Shown in pieces: positions 43,926-57,436 of a DNA stretch of 64,000 bases; position 1 is the first letter of the stretch; every line of letters begins with the position of its first letter. Made by a program: the position numbers and the translations under genes. The stretch lies in the NCBI GenBank assembly GCA_000497125.2, contig CM035316.1:1316001-1380000 (forward strand), written 5' to 3'. Source of the DNA: Spironucleus salmonicida. Lineage: Eukaryota > Fornicata > Diplomonadida > Hexamitidae. The notes beneath the pieces are model-generated. The model was not told where the DNA came from and did not search any database. It saw only the letters and a list, made by a program, of their open reading frames with translations.

Positions 43926-44114
43926 ATGAATAATATATAAGCACTATTAGCATAGAAGCATTACTATATGACATATTTGTATGGTTAGCTTCAATTTCAT
44001 TCAAATTAGTAAGGTTATACTTTTTTGTCATAGCTTAGTGATATAAGTGTAAAATTAAAAAACATGAATGAAAAGTTTGTCGTTACGTTAGACTAAATTA
44101 ATATTATTAAATGA
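43926..44114 (+). CDS. Possible 62-residue helical protein
   Basis: Frame from MNNIQALLAQKHYYMTYLYG to VTLDQINIIK, amphipathic and helical, with TTTTTACTAACCTTC just before the ATG. It fits a 265-bp gap between two minus-strand genes and overlaps neither. Short frames can be chance in a one-stop code, but the composition looks protein-like. Confidence 0.4.
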
Positions 44115-44127
44115 CATAATAATTTTT

Positions 44128-46434
44128 TCAGAATAATTTTTTCATCTATTTATGCAATGCACCCATGCAAGCATACATAGGTTCCTCGTCTAAATCCATA
44201 TCTGTCAAACTATAATTTTTATTCTCTTCCTTATCTTCCCGTACCTAGCGCAATTCTTATAGTATCATTTCAATAATGTTTACTAATTCTATACATACGT
44301 TTGTGAGCTGCTGAATTGTATAGTAAATCTGCATGAATTATTCATCAATTTAGCCACCTTCTAAAGCAGGTGGATTCATCAAAAATTTAATAATGGTAGT
44401 ATCTGGATGTCTATCAGAGTATAAAAATATAGCCATATCAACAAACCTTTCGACTATATCATACAAATTTTCGCACATTTAAGATGCAGAGTTTAAGATT
44501 CCCCTAATATTTTAATCAGACTCGCTACAAATAAAGTTATTTATAACAGACTCAAGTTTTTCTTACATACTTCCTTATTTCTACTATTTTTTCCCACCTT
44601 TATTTGTCTGAACCTTGCTTAAATACTTAGCACTCATACCCATAATATACCTTTGTAATATCTAAACACATTTATATATCACACTCAATTAACTATTTTA
44701 TCTATCTGAAAACTTAGCAATAAACTCAATATACAGTCCTTAGTCTTCAGTTTCCTACAATGCCTTAGTATTCAAAAATAAACTCATCATTAATTATGTT
44801 AAAATATCTAAATAAAGAACAACCATACTCTTTCTTTTAGTTAAATAACTGTAAATAAATGGCGTCTGTCTTGTATTATCAAATTTCAAAATATCGATTT
44901 ACATTGCGTAGAAAATGAAAAATTAAGCTGCTTCCACTACGTTAACATTTATATTTTTGCTATATTCGTAGCTGAAAGTGAATTATTCTGCAAGTAAATT
45001 CATAAAAAGAAGCTATAAGTTATTCATTTGCGTGAGTTAGGTTTATTATTATGTGACTATCATTACATAATCATCGTTTTCATTTTCTTAAGCTAAGTTT
45101 TGACAATATTCTTTACTCGAGGTGTTTAATAGATGATAATTACTTATATTCATTTACTAGAAAATATACGAATTAATCATTTTTGCGACCACTTTTGGAT
45201 GTACCAATAGTATTTTACTAAGAATTGTGCATACAAATGATGTTTATCTAAGTACATTATGTCGTTTAAATTCATATTTAACTCCTTGGTATATACTTGA
45301 TGGTAGTTTATTTTTCATGAAATAAAAATCAGTACCATAAAAATTATCATCAAGCACATGTGTATTTGTAATTTTGTTTAAAACAATGTCTGTGTTGACA
45401 AATTAATTGGTGGCAAATGTATATTCTTACGGTAACATTAAAATAATTTAGTGTATTACAATTTGGAGATAATGTGAATCTTTTCTATTTTGTTCGTCTA
45501 ACTATGATAAAAGCTGAGTAATAAAAATATTTACAAAATCTTTTAATTTTACATAAACTATATCATTATTTGAGAAATAATACACATTGATGATTCTTAA
45601 CATAGTGGTGAATTCTCGCTAGAGTGAATGACAACATGATGAGATAATTTAGTCTAACATCGATTCTAATGTAGTTATAAACTTATAATGGAAATAAATT
45701 TTACAAACTAAATCATCTTCTGCGTCTAAATCAATATTTCCTAATGGCAGTGCAGATTCTACAAATTCAAAAAGCTGATGCATTGTATCAGGATAAACTG
45801 GGGTAGATTATATTTATTTGAGATCTTCGTCAAAATCATCTAATTCTTCATCTAAATCTTTAAGTTGGTCAAAAATATCATACATAGAGTTTTCTTTTAA
45901 CTACTATGCAGTAGTTTAGTAAGCTTATTGACAGAGTTCATTTATTGATGTATGAGGAGCTTTAAAAGATTCCTAATAAATTTTCGCAGGACTAACTGTC
46001 ATTCTTAAAGACTTATCTCCACTTTATTTTAACTCCTTAGGAGCTGATTTTTTAGGTCTCATTTTTTTTGTTTCTTCTATTTATTACTTAAACACTGGTA
46101 AAATAACAGTTTCACCTGTTAAAAACTAATAAACTATAACTAAAACTTTTTCTGATGCTTAAAGTGAAGATTACTTAACAACATTAGCAATAAGAGTTTT
46201 CCAGTCAGTGGTGAATGGAAAATCAATAGTATGCAGTTTTTTATTTATAAAATCCCAATTTTCTGTTCTCTTTTACACGGAATTAGCATCATATAATTAT
46301 ATTTATTTTAAAGTCTATGGTTTAAATCTTGAAATGATTTCAGCAACCAATTCACCTGAGGCTAAATCGTATTTAGGGTTATCGTATTTATTTTAAAGAT
46401 TCAAAGAATCAAGCCAACGTTATACCTAAAACAT
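44128..46434 (-). CDS. CH (CLAMP/SPEF1-like)-domain protein with long helical C-terminus
   Basis: 768 residues. The N-terminal ~110 residues match the SPEF1/CLAMP-type calponin-homology domain: FQVQRWLDSLNLQNKYDNP, the hallmark YDLASGELVAEIISRFKPQ, then NWDFINKKLHTIDFPFTTDW and EKVLVIVYQFLTGE. Such domains bind microtubules in cilia (SPEF1, SPATA4). After a basic linker (KKMRPKKSAPKELKQSG) the remaining ~600 residues are helical repeats, which SPEF1 and SPATA4 lack. The start at 46434 is fixed by the domain beginning at residue 2. Its exact family is uncertain. Confidence 0.75.
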
Positions 46435-46542
46435 TGCGGATTTTAGAAGTATTTGTATTTTTATTATGAATATAATAATATATGTAACTAAATATATACT
46501 TTATCTAATATTATATCATATATATAGGATGTATAATTAGGA

Positions 46543-47589
46543 ATGAATACTTGGCTTTATGCTGTATAGATGAGAGATTTGACATTTATAAAAAATAACC
46601 TATATTAATTTATTAGATAATAAGATTATAAAGGACGTACTGCATTAATGTACGCATCATAGTATGGTTTTGAAGAAGTTGTAAATCTTGTTGTAGATGC
46701 TGAACATAATATGGTAGACTTAGATGGACAATCAGCTACAAATTATGCTACAAAATATTAGTAATATAAGATCCTTTAAATTCTTATGAATTATGAAGAT
46801 TCTAATATTTCAATACTTTAAGTTAAAAAAAATATATTGTCTTTATAAACATTAGTTGAGCTAACTAGGCAAAATACCAATGGAAACAATGCACCTATTT
46901 AATAAGATGCTTTAAAAATATCAAAATATCAACGTGAAAACAAACTTCTTTCGGGAAAACTTACAGATTTAGAGAAAGAATTATCTTAATTATTAGGAAT
47001 AATAAGATAAGAATAAACTGAGAATAAGAAAAAAAATAGTATAATCAAGACTCTTAAATAATAGTTGTAATAGACCGAAGAACAATAGTCACTATCCAAT
47101 ACATCTACACATACCGATGACAGTAAATTTGAATAACTTTAACTTGAAAATTAAGCACTAATTCTTGATTTAAAATAAATTTAAAATAACTTTATTACAT
47201 TTTAAGATGATAATGAGAATAAAATAATTAATTTAGAGTTAAAAATAACGATTATTGAATCCAACGTAACAGAACTAACCTTGCAGGACTAAGTATAGGC
47301 ACAATAAATCGTTCATATAGAAAATTTATTAAAAATAGAGAAATAGTAAAAGGAGATATTCGCATAGTCGATGTATCAATCATATTAAAAGTAAAATAAA
47401 AAACAATAGATTGAAATAAAATAGCTGAAAAGGTAAATCAACTAGCTTTTAACAGATCGACAAAACGTTATCTAAGAATAAAACATTACACCCGATTAAA
47501 CTGCATAACCTACTCCTTAACGTCAGATTTTATTAAGAATAATACTTTCATTTTTAGCTGCTATTTCGTTGTTTTTTATAATTCTGTGA
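46543..47589 (+). CDS. Ankyrin/coiled-coil protein with C-terminal membrane anchor
   Basis: 348 residues. Two ankyrin-like repeats at the start (DYKGRTALMYASQYGFEEVV, VDLDGQSATNYATKYQQYKI) are followed by a long coiled coil (~110-310). A single hydrophobic segment ends at the stop (LLRIILSFLAAISLFFIIL). It is therefore likely tail-anchored, with ankyrin and coil facing the cytosol, as in golgin-type tethers. No enzymatic motif. Function unknown. Confidence 0.65.
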
Positions 47590-47602
47590 CTTATTTTTTC
47601 AC

Positions 47603-50600
47603 TCATATTTGACCAAACTGCTCTAAAAAATCTCCCATAATACCTTCTTATCCACTTCTAATCTAGTTTATCTCGCTCTATATGAAAATTACGAACTCCT
47701 ATGGCAAATTCTGCCATGTATCCATTCGATCTAATGCTGTTCCGATATTCTTAGCTAAGTTCCTAGCCCCAACGTTAATACTACCATACTGGCTTCTTTC
47801 TTCCTAATTTATACCAACTTTTCTAGCCAATTTAGCGAACAATGTCGAATCTGTTCTATTCCAAAATGGAAGATCCTTCTAATCAACTATTTGAGCAAAA
47901 ACTATCGAAACTGAATTAACGTTCGAAAATATTTAAGAGAATTGGTTCATTGGGAGATTTGTGAGCTAGAGAAGTGAAAAAGTGATCTCTGGAACTTTTG
48001 GAGCAGAGTAGTCAAGTTAGCATCGTACTGCATATCTAGCACATAACAAGCACGGCCAGGTTACGAGTCTAGTTTATGGTAGAGATAATGATAGAAGTGT
48101 TTCAACAGATAAACATACATAGGAAACGAGCGTAAAACGGAACGATTAAGAAGGTCTATATTAATCGTCATGGATAGACCAAGAGGCAACAAAAGCCATA
48201 GAGGCTAATGATATTTAGCCAGACTCTGATGAGAGAACTGCTTTAATTTGCTCTATGTAGAGATTATTGCTTTCGCATATTCCTGTTACTATAAAGAAGA
48301 AATATGAAAGTGAAAACAAAATATAACGTTTTGATTCTGGGTCAATTTCTTGTGTTGTATTAAATATAGTAAGATCTGTAAAGAATTAACTAAAGATTTA
48401 AATAAATTATGGAAGAATTTTATCAATTTTACTTTAACTAAATCGACTAACATATTTGTCCAATAAGCTCCCTAAAAGCATAAAACCGAAGCCTTTTGCA
48501 ATAAGTTACTCATCTTATAATAAACGTACTCCTAGTTAATAAATTGAGCTTTCCTCTAGCGAATTTTAATTGATTAACTCAACGTGTCGGGGAATAACGT
48601 GATAAATATAGCAAATTGATTCTGAGAATGTTTCCATATTAAAAATCTGGGAAAATCCTTTCAAACAATTGTCAAACAGATTAGGTTGCACGGTATCTGG
48701 AACAAAATGTTTTCCATAAAATAAGTCCAGAACATTAAATACTGACTGAGCTAACTCGAAATCTACAGATAAAATAGACTCACATAAGTCTACGACTGTT
48801 GTCTCGAAACTGGAATAAATATCTGGTAATGAATCTATGCATAAGCTTAAAATATTAAAAGCGTTCTCAATTAGTCCACGGAACTGAGCACCTTTTTAAA
48901 TTAATTATGGCAATTGTTAAAATTCAGTTTAGCTGCTCAAAAATTAGCTTAAAAATGTATTTGAAACGTCTGCAGGGACATATTATAAAGCTATTTTTGT
49001 GAAAGTAACCATACCACCAGACTGTGCTTTATCTTCAGTTTTAAGCATTATTAAAATCGATTTAGCGAGTAAATCGCAAATTCTTAAATTCGGCAAAAAT
49101 CCTTATCTAACTGGCCTAGATAATATACCGCTCAGCATTCTACATTAAAAGAGTCCGGGCGAATCGGAAACATAAATTTAACACATAATATCAATTATAT
49201 ATGGGACAGAATCCTAAGTTGAATCTTCTGAGATCTACCAAGCTTGATCGAAAGTAGCCCCTTAAATATATTGAAAAGTGTTGTAGTTATCATAGTCATC
49301 AATGCATACAGAAATCAGGAGCTTTGCTGCCTCTTCAAATACGATTGGGTGTAATAATTACTGTTTTTCAAGGCTTCTTAAACAAATTTTAACTTTATGA
49401 GATACTGGTGCATTGGGTAATCCACGTCTAATAAGTAGTACACCAACAAAAATTTTAGCTTATTTTTCTTGGTCTTAAAAGTCTTCATTAGAAAGTTTAT
49501 TGGACAGAAAGTCGTTCATAGATTCAATGGCTAACTATTCTAATCCAGAGTTGATATTAGAATCAATTATACAAATTAATCTAACTAAATCAATGCTAGG
49601 TTTTAAACAGTCTATAACTAGCAAATCATCATTTTCAAACCTGTCCATTCTGACGTTTGCAGCGTTAATGATCATTCCAAAGACACTATTGACAATTTTT
49701 TGAGCGTTTTTCATAATATAATCAGATGCATATGGATGTACAAATTAACCACTATATTATTATTCTAGCAAACTTCCAGCCACCATAAAAACACTTTCCA
49801 GTGATTTGTGATCCTAAAATAAATTAAAATTAGGGCATAGATCAAGTTCACGAACAATAATTTCTGCAATGTAAACTTATTTTTATTCCCACTGTTCTAA
49901 AAATTAATTGCAATCTGGAATTCGAGAAATTTTACTGTTCACATATCTAGCTCTAGAAATATATTTCATAAGGATTTAGCAGGCATATTCTTTAGCATCT
50001 TGAAGCTAAATTGACTAGCTTGCTAAACCAAAATTATTCAGTAATTGGGAGATAATATCAGGAATGTCAGCATAATCAGGATTTGTGAAGATGTCCTTGA
50101 GTGGTCTAGGATCTAAAAGGGCAAAAACAGATTAAATTGCCTAATTTATAAAAGATGGAGAAGCAAATGAGCAAACCTTATCTTCTAAAGAAACTAAATA
50201 CTAAATTAAATTTTTCAGACAATTTAGGTAAAAATAATTACAAGCTTGATCTCTAGGCCCAGAATAAATTTCTTAATATAATAGTCGCGAATATATTACA
50301 AAACATCTAAGAGCGACCTCTGTCTTTGTAACATTTTGATTGTCAACGGCTTGAAATATGCTCCCAAAGATACTCTCAAAAAGCTGCCCAGCTTCCATAC
50401 CATACATTGAAGCCTTATGGACATATTATTCGAAACATAATTTAAATGAATCGATCAATGGATTTGTAATTCTAGCATCATTTAAAATTGCCACACCTGC
50501 AGTAGCAGGAACAATAGTTGTTAAGAGATATGTTAATTCATTCTAACTAAGTACGTTGATATTATTATCCAAACATCTCATAAATTGAACTGCAGTAGCT

Positions 50601-50776
50601 AATCTAACTGAATTTTCAACAGTTATTGATAAATCACATGAAACCTGCAATGCAATAGGTAGAAATTCATTATAAGCTCTTTAGAACCTCATAATCTATT
50701 CCGATGCAGCCATAATTAAGCCTTAATCGGATGAAATCGAGTTATTGAATGCTACTAAAACATCTTCCAAGTTCAT
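47603..50776 (-). CDS. Karyopherin-beta (importin/exportin) family protein
   Basis: 1057 residues of HEAT-type helices. The N-terminal ~120 residues (MNLEDVLVAFNNSISSDQ, AASEQIMRFQRAYNEFLPIA, NSVRLATAVQFMRCLDNN) follow the importin-beta N-terminal domain pattern with its adenine-rich helix pairs. Length suits importin-7/8/11 or CAS/exportin-2 rather than importin-beta1 (~880). It would carry cargo through pores lined by FG nucleoporins like that at 12.5 kb, under Ran control. Which importin it is cannot be decided by eye. Start preceded by TTCACTCCACTTTAAATTT. Confidence 0.7.
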
Positions 50777-50879
50777 TTTAAAATTTAAAGTGGAGTGAAG
50801 TCTTAATATTATTATATAATATTCCAGTTATGATGTTTTAAAAGTCTATAAATAATGATCTAAATTAGCTTTCAAATTA

Positions 50880-53504
50880 TCACTCTGCCTCTGGCTCTTA
50901 TTACTCTTCAGCGGCAGCAGCTTCCTCAGCTGCCTTTTTAGCAGCCTCAATCCTCTTAATTTTATCCTAAATGACTTCCCACTCTTCTCTTTAATGAACA
51001 GGGTCCACTTCGCATTCTTCCATTATATCAAATGGAGGCATGCACATTTCAGGTATCTAAAAGTCCTGCATTTCCAGCTATTAGCTTCCAAGACCATCAC
51101 CAAAGTAAACAAATTAGCATCTTTACATTCTAGCCCCAGTCACGACATTTGCAGCTCCTGGCCATCTTGCATTTGTTGCGATAATTGCCTTAGGACCCTT
51201 ACCAATTCCTTATAAATCAATCTAATTGAATCTCCACAGTGGGATTTTGCTCTTAACACTACCATTTACTTCAATATTTAAAATATTAGCATTATAGCCC
51301 TCGTCGACGTGATATTTACATTTTTACTTAAAATCTACTCTTGTGCGATCTAATTAGCCCTCTTCGATGAATAATTCAGGAAGTGCAGCATTTATTCTGT
51401 TGTCTAAAATAGGAACATCCCATGGATCAACTGGACGTTTAAATTCACGTAATTTACGCCACAAACGAACTGCGTAATATTTGCTTATTTCCTCGTAGTT
51501 TGGAGAGCTGTCGATATCGAATTTGTCAGGTTTTGCTGAGTCGTCGAAATCATCAACTTGAACGTTAATTTCGTCGTCCGATGCCTCATTTCCGACAATT
51601 TCATCCTCCTGCTGAGTCCAAACTTCCTGCTGTTATTCAAGCCACTGTGCAAACTTTTTCTTCTTCATAATTTGCTTTTTCTCTTCTATTTCAGTTTCGC
51701 GCAACTTCATTCGAATTTGTTTTTTCTGCTCTCTAGCATCTTTTCTACGCTGCTTTTGAAGTTTTGCAATCAGAAACTCAACTGGTTCTGGGTCGTCAAT
51801 GTTGTCATAATCGTCGTCATTGACAGGAGCTGCACGGCCTTAGCCAGTGATTCTTGGAAGCAAATAAGACCAATTTTTGGGGTTTAGAAGGAGTTCTGGG
51901 GATTCGTATCCTTTGAATTCTTCGTTGAGCTCGGGGAAATTAGCTTCCAGCTCAAGTTTGTCTTCGTCTTCGTTGTAGGTCCAAAGGTCTGGATGCTTCA
52001 GCATTATTTCATAAATTCGTGAGTTTTAGAACTTTGCCATGAGTGCATATCGTTTCTGAACTCTTTGTTATTCTAATTGCTCTAAGTCCTCGATTTTTGG
52101 TTTGATTTCTTCGTCTTCTTCGTCTTCTTCTTTGGTATAAAGGCCTTTGGGGACAATACAGTTTTCATGAAGAATTCTGGCGCAAGCACAGCGTAAAAGA
52201 ACAGATTCAGAATAAGGGAAAGGAGGAATTGATGAGATAACATCAGCGGTTAAATCGCCGGTAAATCTTACTGTTTGAGCAGGCATTTACATGAAGACGC
52301 GCATTTATTCTGGGGTAATTTCAGGTAGGGCAATAAATCTCAAAGGTTCTGAGAGGAGCTTTTAAATAATTTTATTTAATTTTGATTTTTACTGTTTTAA
52401 TTTCTTTTCATGACGATACTTTTAAAGTTCTAATTCTTTCTATAATTTAACGTATAGCTAGGTCATATATGGGGAGATATTATCATCAATAGCAGCAAAG
52501 AATAATTCTTTGTTGATACCTTCGTGCTCTTCAATTGGGAGTTTTTAAATCTTTTTCTTAGGATACACTTCACCACCAAAAACTGGTATTTTCTTAGGTA
52601 TCTTAGTTTCTGGTTGGAATTCATCTTCTAATGAAACCTCTGACTTAATTTCATCCTTTTCTTCTTCAGGTTCTTCTTCATCAGCTTGTTCAGGTTCGGC
52701 TGGGGCTTCACCTTCAGCAGGTTCTTTCTCATCATCTTCCTCTTCATTTTCCTATTTTTACTCTTCCCCTTCAATTTTTTCACCATCTTCGTTAAGCTCG
52801 CCTTCTTAATCACCTTCTGCACCCTCAGGCTTGTCCGCAGCTGCTTCGGCTTCAATTTCAGCCTCAATCTCTTTCCACTAATCCCTAAGACCAATTAATT
52901 CTTCGTCCTTCTCAGATTAATCTTCAGCATTTTCTTCGCCTTTTTCTGCTTCTTCCTCTTCTTCAGCTTCCTTTTCTTCTTCTTCAGGCTCAGGATATGT
53001 TTCTGTTTCAGAACGTAGTAACCAATAAGGGCCAACCTTACCAAAAAGTTTAATCTTGTCGCTAGTACGTTCTTCTCTTTTTGCTAAATCATATATTGCA
53101 GTTTATAATTTGAAAGCATCAATCTAAGAGAATGGAATTCCCGAATTCAGCAAGACTCTGGATAATTGTGGCAAGTCCTCTGCCTCAACACCTTCTTCTG
53201 GTTCACCTTCCTCTGCTTCTTCATCATTTTCAGGCTCTGCCTCCTTTTCTTCCTCTTCAGCTTCTGGGTTAAACACAATTGGCTTCTTAAACTGTTAAAA
53301 TGCAAATCCAGCTCTAATCTTTTCCTCTTCGGTAGGTTCACGGCAAGTTTGCTATTCACCTAAAGATAATTGAGAAACCAATTCTTCAAATTCTGAATAA
53401 ACACGGCATTATGGTGGTCGTTCCATGAATAATTTCAATAGAAGGTCAGATATCTTATCATATGGTGATTCATTTTATGTATCTTTTTTCTATAGATAAT
53501 CCAT
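50880..53504 (-). CDS. Radial spoke head protein RSPH4/RSPH6 family
   Basis: 874 residues. N-terminal 'spoke head' core (KISDLLLKLFMERPPQCRVY, QLSRVLLNSGIPFSQIDAF), FGKVGPYWLLRSETETYP, then a long Glu/Lys/Pro-rich acidic region (~200-340) and a second half. That half holds MPAQTVRFTGDLTADVISSI, corresponding to the '[23 protein letters not shown]' region of RSP4, with PPFPYSESVLLRCACARILH. The PEPVEFL and NPKNWSYLLPRI parts and the conserved end PKAIIATNARWPGAANVV follow. These proteins form the radial spoke head that signals to dynein. It is longer than human RSPH4A (716) because of acidic insertions. Stop GAGTGATA. Confidence 0.88.
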
Positions 53505-53678
53505 ATTTTGCGGAATTGGAGAGAAATTATTTTATGATTATTATATTGTTTATGAAATGTATAATTTACATTTTATTTATATAATAAGAAATAGACTATA
53601 ATTTTATTAACATTATTGAATGATTAACTCTGAAAATAATATAGTATTAAAATATGAAAAATAGAATATGTTTCACTA

Positions 53679-56600
53679 TCACCAATGCATAATCTTATAG
53701 AATTTGCTTTGCTTTCCATATTTTCTCAATAGGAATTTTCTGCACTCATCATAAATGAACATGAGTACAGCAAATGGTAGACAATATGTCCATGCTAAAC
53801 CATCAACTGCTTTCGTACCAAAGGCAGTGTGACAGAATGGTACATAAGTAAAGAAGCAGCAAATAATAATCTAGAATAATAAACCTAACAGTAGCATAGG
53901 GTTACTGATAATACCTTAAGTGAACATAGAATTAATCCTAGTTCTTGAAATAATAGCATCAACAAACTACATGACAACAACAGAAACGAAAGAAGCAGTC
54001 TGACCTACTTCAAAGATGAATTTAGCAAGTCCAGCTTAATCGGTAACATTCTTAGGATAAGTGCCGTTGAAAGCACAGCTACTCTGTGCGTCAGTTAAAA
54101 GCTTCGTTAATGTAACTGATGGGAAATCATCATGGCTTAACGATACAAAAATATTTCCACTATACTTAGCACATGGATAATACTTAAATATTTCTCTTCT
54201 AACAGTTAGCATGAAAGTAGCAAGAAGAGCTAAAGCTTATAAACAACCGATTTAACCGTAAGCAAAGAAAACTAAATGACCGTCTAATAATCTATCCTTT
54301 TCTTTATTTCTAGGAGGTCTCTTCATGATATCACTTTCTGGCTTCTCATAACCAAGAGCAAAGGCAGGCCAAACATCAGTAACAACATCAATAAGGAGAA
54401 TTAAGATGGAAGACATAGCATTAGGGAATCCAAATATAACAAAAAGCAAGAATGGAGTAATCTAGGGAACGGCAGAAGTAATAGTGTATGACATGGCTTT
54501 CTTCAAATTTTCAAAAATAAGTCTACCTTCTTTGATACCATCAACGATTGTAGCAAAAGAGTCATTCATTAAAATAATATTACCAGCTTCTCTAGCAACC
54601 TCTGAACCAGACGCCATAGCGACACCAATATCAGCAGCCTTTAAAGCAGGAGCATCATTCAAACCATCACCAGAAACGGCAACAATTCTTCCAAGTGATT
54701 AATAGCATTGAGTAATAGTTAATTTTTATTCAGGAGTAGTACGAGCAAAAACAATCTATTAATACTACGATAACATATATTTGATCTATACGTTAGTCAA
54801 TACTTCTAAAACATTACCTGTCATAACAGCACCTTTAGCAGGAGATGAAGGAATAAATTCTTTTTACATTTAAGGAAGATACTTAATTTCTTTCTCAGAA
54901 ATAAGACGCGGATTCTTTTCAGCTTTTTTCTTGATACAAGTTTTAGCCTGCATATCTTCATCATCTAAATTTTATTCCTAGGCTTAGGCTTCAGAAAGTT
55001 CATTCGAAGTCTTTATTCTTAAAAGAACATTAGCATCAGTATAGTAGTCAATAGAATCATTAAGAATTCCAACTTCTTTAGCAATAGCAGTGGCAGTAAG
55101 ATGGTGATCACCAGTGATCATAGTAATGCCAATACTAGCTTCATAACACTCAGAGACAGATCTAGTAACATTTTCTTTGGGAGGATCAACTAAAGATACG
55201 AGACCAACGAAAACAAATTTCATATTCTTAACATCATCAGCATCTAAAGTGTATTCTTCGGTCTGAAGTTCTTCAATAGAATAAGCACATCCTAAAACAC
55301 GCTCGCCGAAAGAAGCAATTTCGTTATAAGCCTCTAAAGTAGTGTTCTTGTGATCGTCGGTGAAATCAACAACCTATCCGTCAATGAAAACTTTATCACA
55401 AATGTCCATAATACGTTCTGGGGCACCCTTCAGAGTGATAAGTGCTTTCTTGTCTTCAGTTTCATGGATAGAAAGTTAAAATTTGTACACAGAGGAGAAT
55501 GGAATTTCGTACTTCTTAGGATATTAATCTCTGTAAGTCAAAATAGGGTACTTATCATTTTTGATACTTTCTTAATTTTAAGTTAACCAGCTGTTCATAA
55601 ATCTCATGATACCCTATTCAGAAGCATCACCCATAAGTCTAACCTTGAGATTATTGGTCTCCTAATCAGTTTAATCCATATCACATTTACTATTAAGAGA
55701 TAATACTTTAATAAACTCCAATGGCAATTCAGTACCAAAAAGGAAACTTCCCATTGCATGTTAAATTTAATGTTTAACAACCTTATTATTGCAAAAGGTA
55801 TGAGATGCAGTCATTTAGTTCATAGTAATAGTACCTGTCTTATCAGAGCAAATAACTGAGATCGAACCTAAGGTTTCAACAGATTTTAATTCTTTAACAA
55901 GCACTTTTTATTGAGATAGGCGCTTAGCAGCTAGTGCTAATGCAACAGTAATAGTTAATGAAAGTCCTTCAGGAACATTGGCTACAATAATACCAACGCC
56001 GAATACGAATGCATCAATAGGTGGGATCTTAAGTGCAATACCTAAACCGAAAAAGATAATACCAAGAGAAATAGCAAGAATCGAGATATACTTAACAAAA
56101 CGTTATACTTCAATTTAAATAGGAGTAGGTGGTTGTTTTGTAGAAGTAACATTTTTAGCTTGTTAACCAATAACAGTATTATCACCAGTAAATATTACAA
56201 TACCAATACCGTCACCTTACATAATGTTAGAGGTAAAATAAATAATGTTAGCAGATCGAAGAATATTGGTCTCAGTATTTTCTATTTTACGTGCAGCTGG
56301 CTCTGATTCTCCATTAAATGAGGATAAATCAATCTTCAACTGATTTTAAGAAAGCAATCTAAGATCAGCAGGACATTTCTAACCAACTTTGATTTTTACA
56401 ATATCACCAACAATTAACGTATCAGTGGCAACGGTTTTAATAATACCATCTTCAAATACTAAACATTCCTGGGGGATTAAAGATTTGAAACCTTTCATAA
56501 TCGAATTACTCTTAGATTCCTAGAAAAAGGTTAATAAGCCTGAGAAAACATTAACGAATGCTAAAGCAATACCCAACCATAAATTATGTACTTCGCCGTG

Positions 56601-56987
56601 ACCTTAGGATATGGTTACACCATACATGGCAAAAGAGACGATAGCAGCTACCCAAAGAAGAATAGCAAATAGATCAGCTTAAGTCAAAAGAAGTCTAATG
56701 ATAGGATTGGTTCCTTTTGTTTCGGTTAAAGTGTTCAAACCATCACGACTAAGGCGCAGTTTACGCTCATTTGAAGTTAAACCCTTTACCAAATCAGTAT
56801 CTAGTTCTACCTAGAGTTTATCTAATGGCATAAGATGTAACTCTGTGCCTAATAAAACTCTAGCTTCTTCTTGAACTTCATCCATATCAATTGACTTTCT
56901 TTTCTAAGCAGTATCAATTTCCATAGATATCCTAGAAACATTAGTAGCAATTTATATTGACAAAGGATCAGGATTATCTGGGTTCAT
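53679..56987 (-). CDS. P-type ATPase, Na+/K+-ATPase (type IIC)-like alpha subunit
   Basis: 1102 residues. All P-ATPase motifs are present: actuator TFNGES-like [12 protein letters not shown], phosphorylation [11 protein letters not shown] (~378-388), [19 protein letters not shown] (~775) and [12 protein letters not shown]4 has [18 protein letters not shown] and M6 [19 protein letters not shown]. The C-terminus ([20 protein letters not shown]) resembles Na,K-ATPase. Two ion-site residues of M5 differ: [13 protein letters not shown] has Ala for Asn776 and Gln (TAG at 54462-54464) for Glu779. It must differ in ion binding from animal pumps. The N-terminal 60 residues are cytosolic. No beta subunit is seen nearby. 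Confidence 0.9.
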
Positions 56988-57436
56988 TTTGATAGGAGTG
57001 GTTATTGTGAAGATTGGAAAAGATCGAGAAAGATTAAAAAACTTATAGGTTATATAGTATTTCTTAGAGATTATGCCTATTTATAAATTGTGGTTTATAC
57101 CGAAATAGTACTTATATATAAGCCCAATTATTAATAATATTCACGTAATTTAGTATAAATGTTTCAAAATGTAAAATCAGCTTCAACTAAATTATTAATT
57201 TAAAACATACATAATATAAAAATAGTAATAATGTATATAAAGATATTAACTATTATATTTGAAAATAGTATAGTGGACATTTTGCATATATATATTTTTC
57301 AACTCTACATTATCACATTACTGTTTTCCAAACTTAGTTCCTTAAATTTTAACACCTTATAAATTATTTTTTAACCACCAATTTGGCTACAGGGCTGCGA
57401 TCCCAATAAATTCTAATATCAACGTGAGTTTCACCA
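56988..57436. other. AT-rich spacer; ambiguous 3' part
   Basis: 449 bp. Most is AT-rich with no credible gene. The ~120 bp at 57320-57436 (minus strand) can be read, in a different frame from the RCHY1 stop, as DGETHVDIRIYWDRSPVAKL then LVVKK. That looks protein-like and could be a missed C-terminal extension if the sequence carries a frameshift. Confidence 0.4.

Noticed and set aside
52628-52898. Lys-rich and Phe-rich frames at ~52.7 kb
   Set aside because: Off-frame readings of the Glu/Pro-rich acidic region of the radial spoke head gene.
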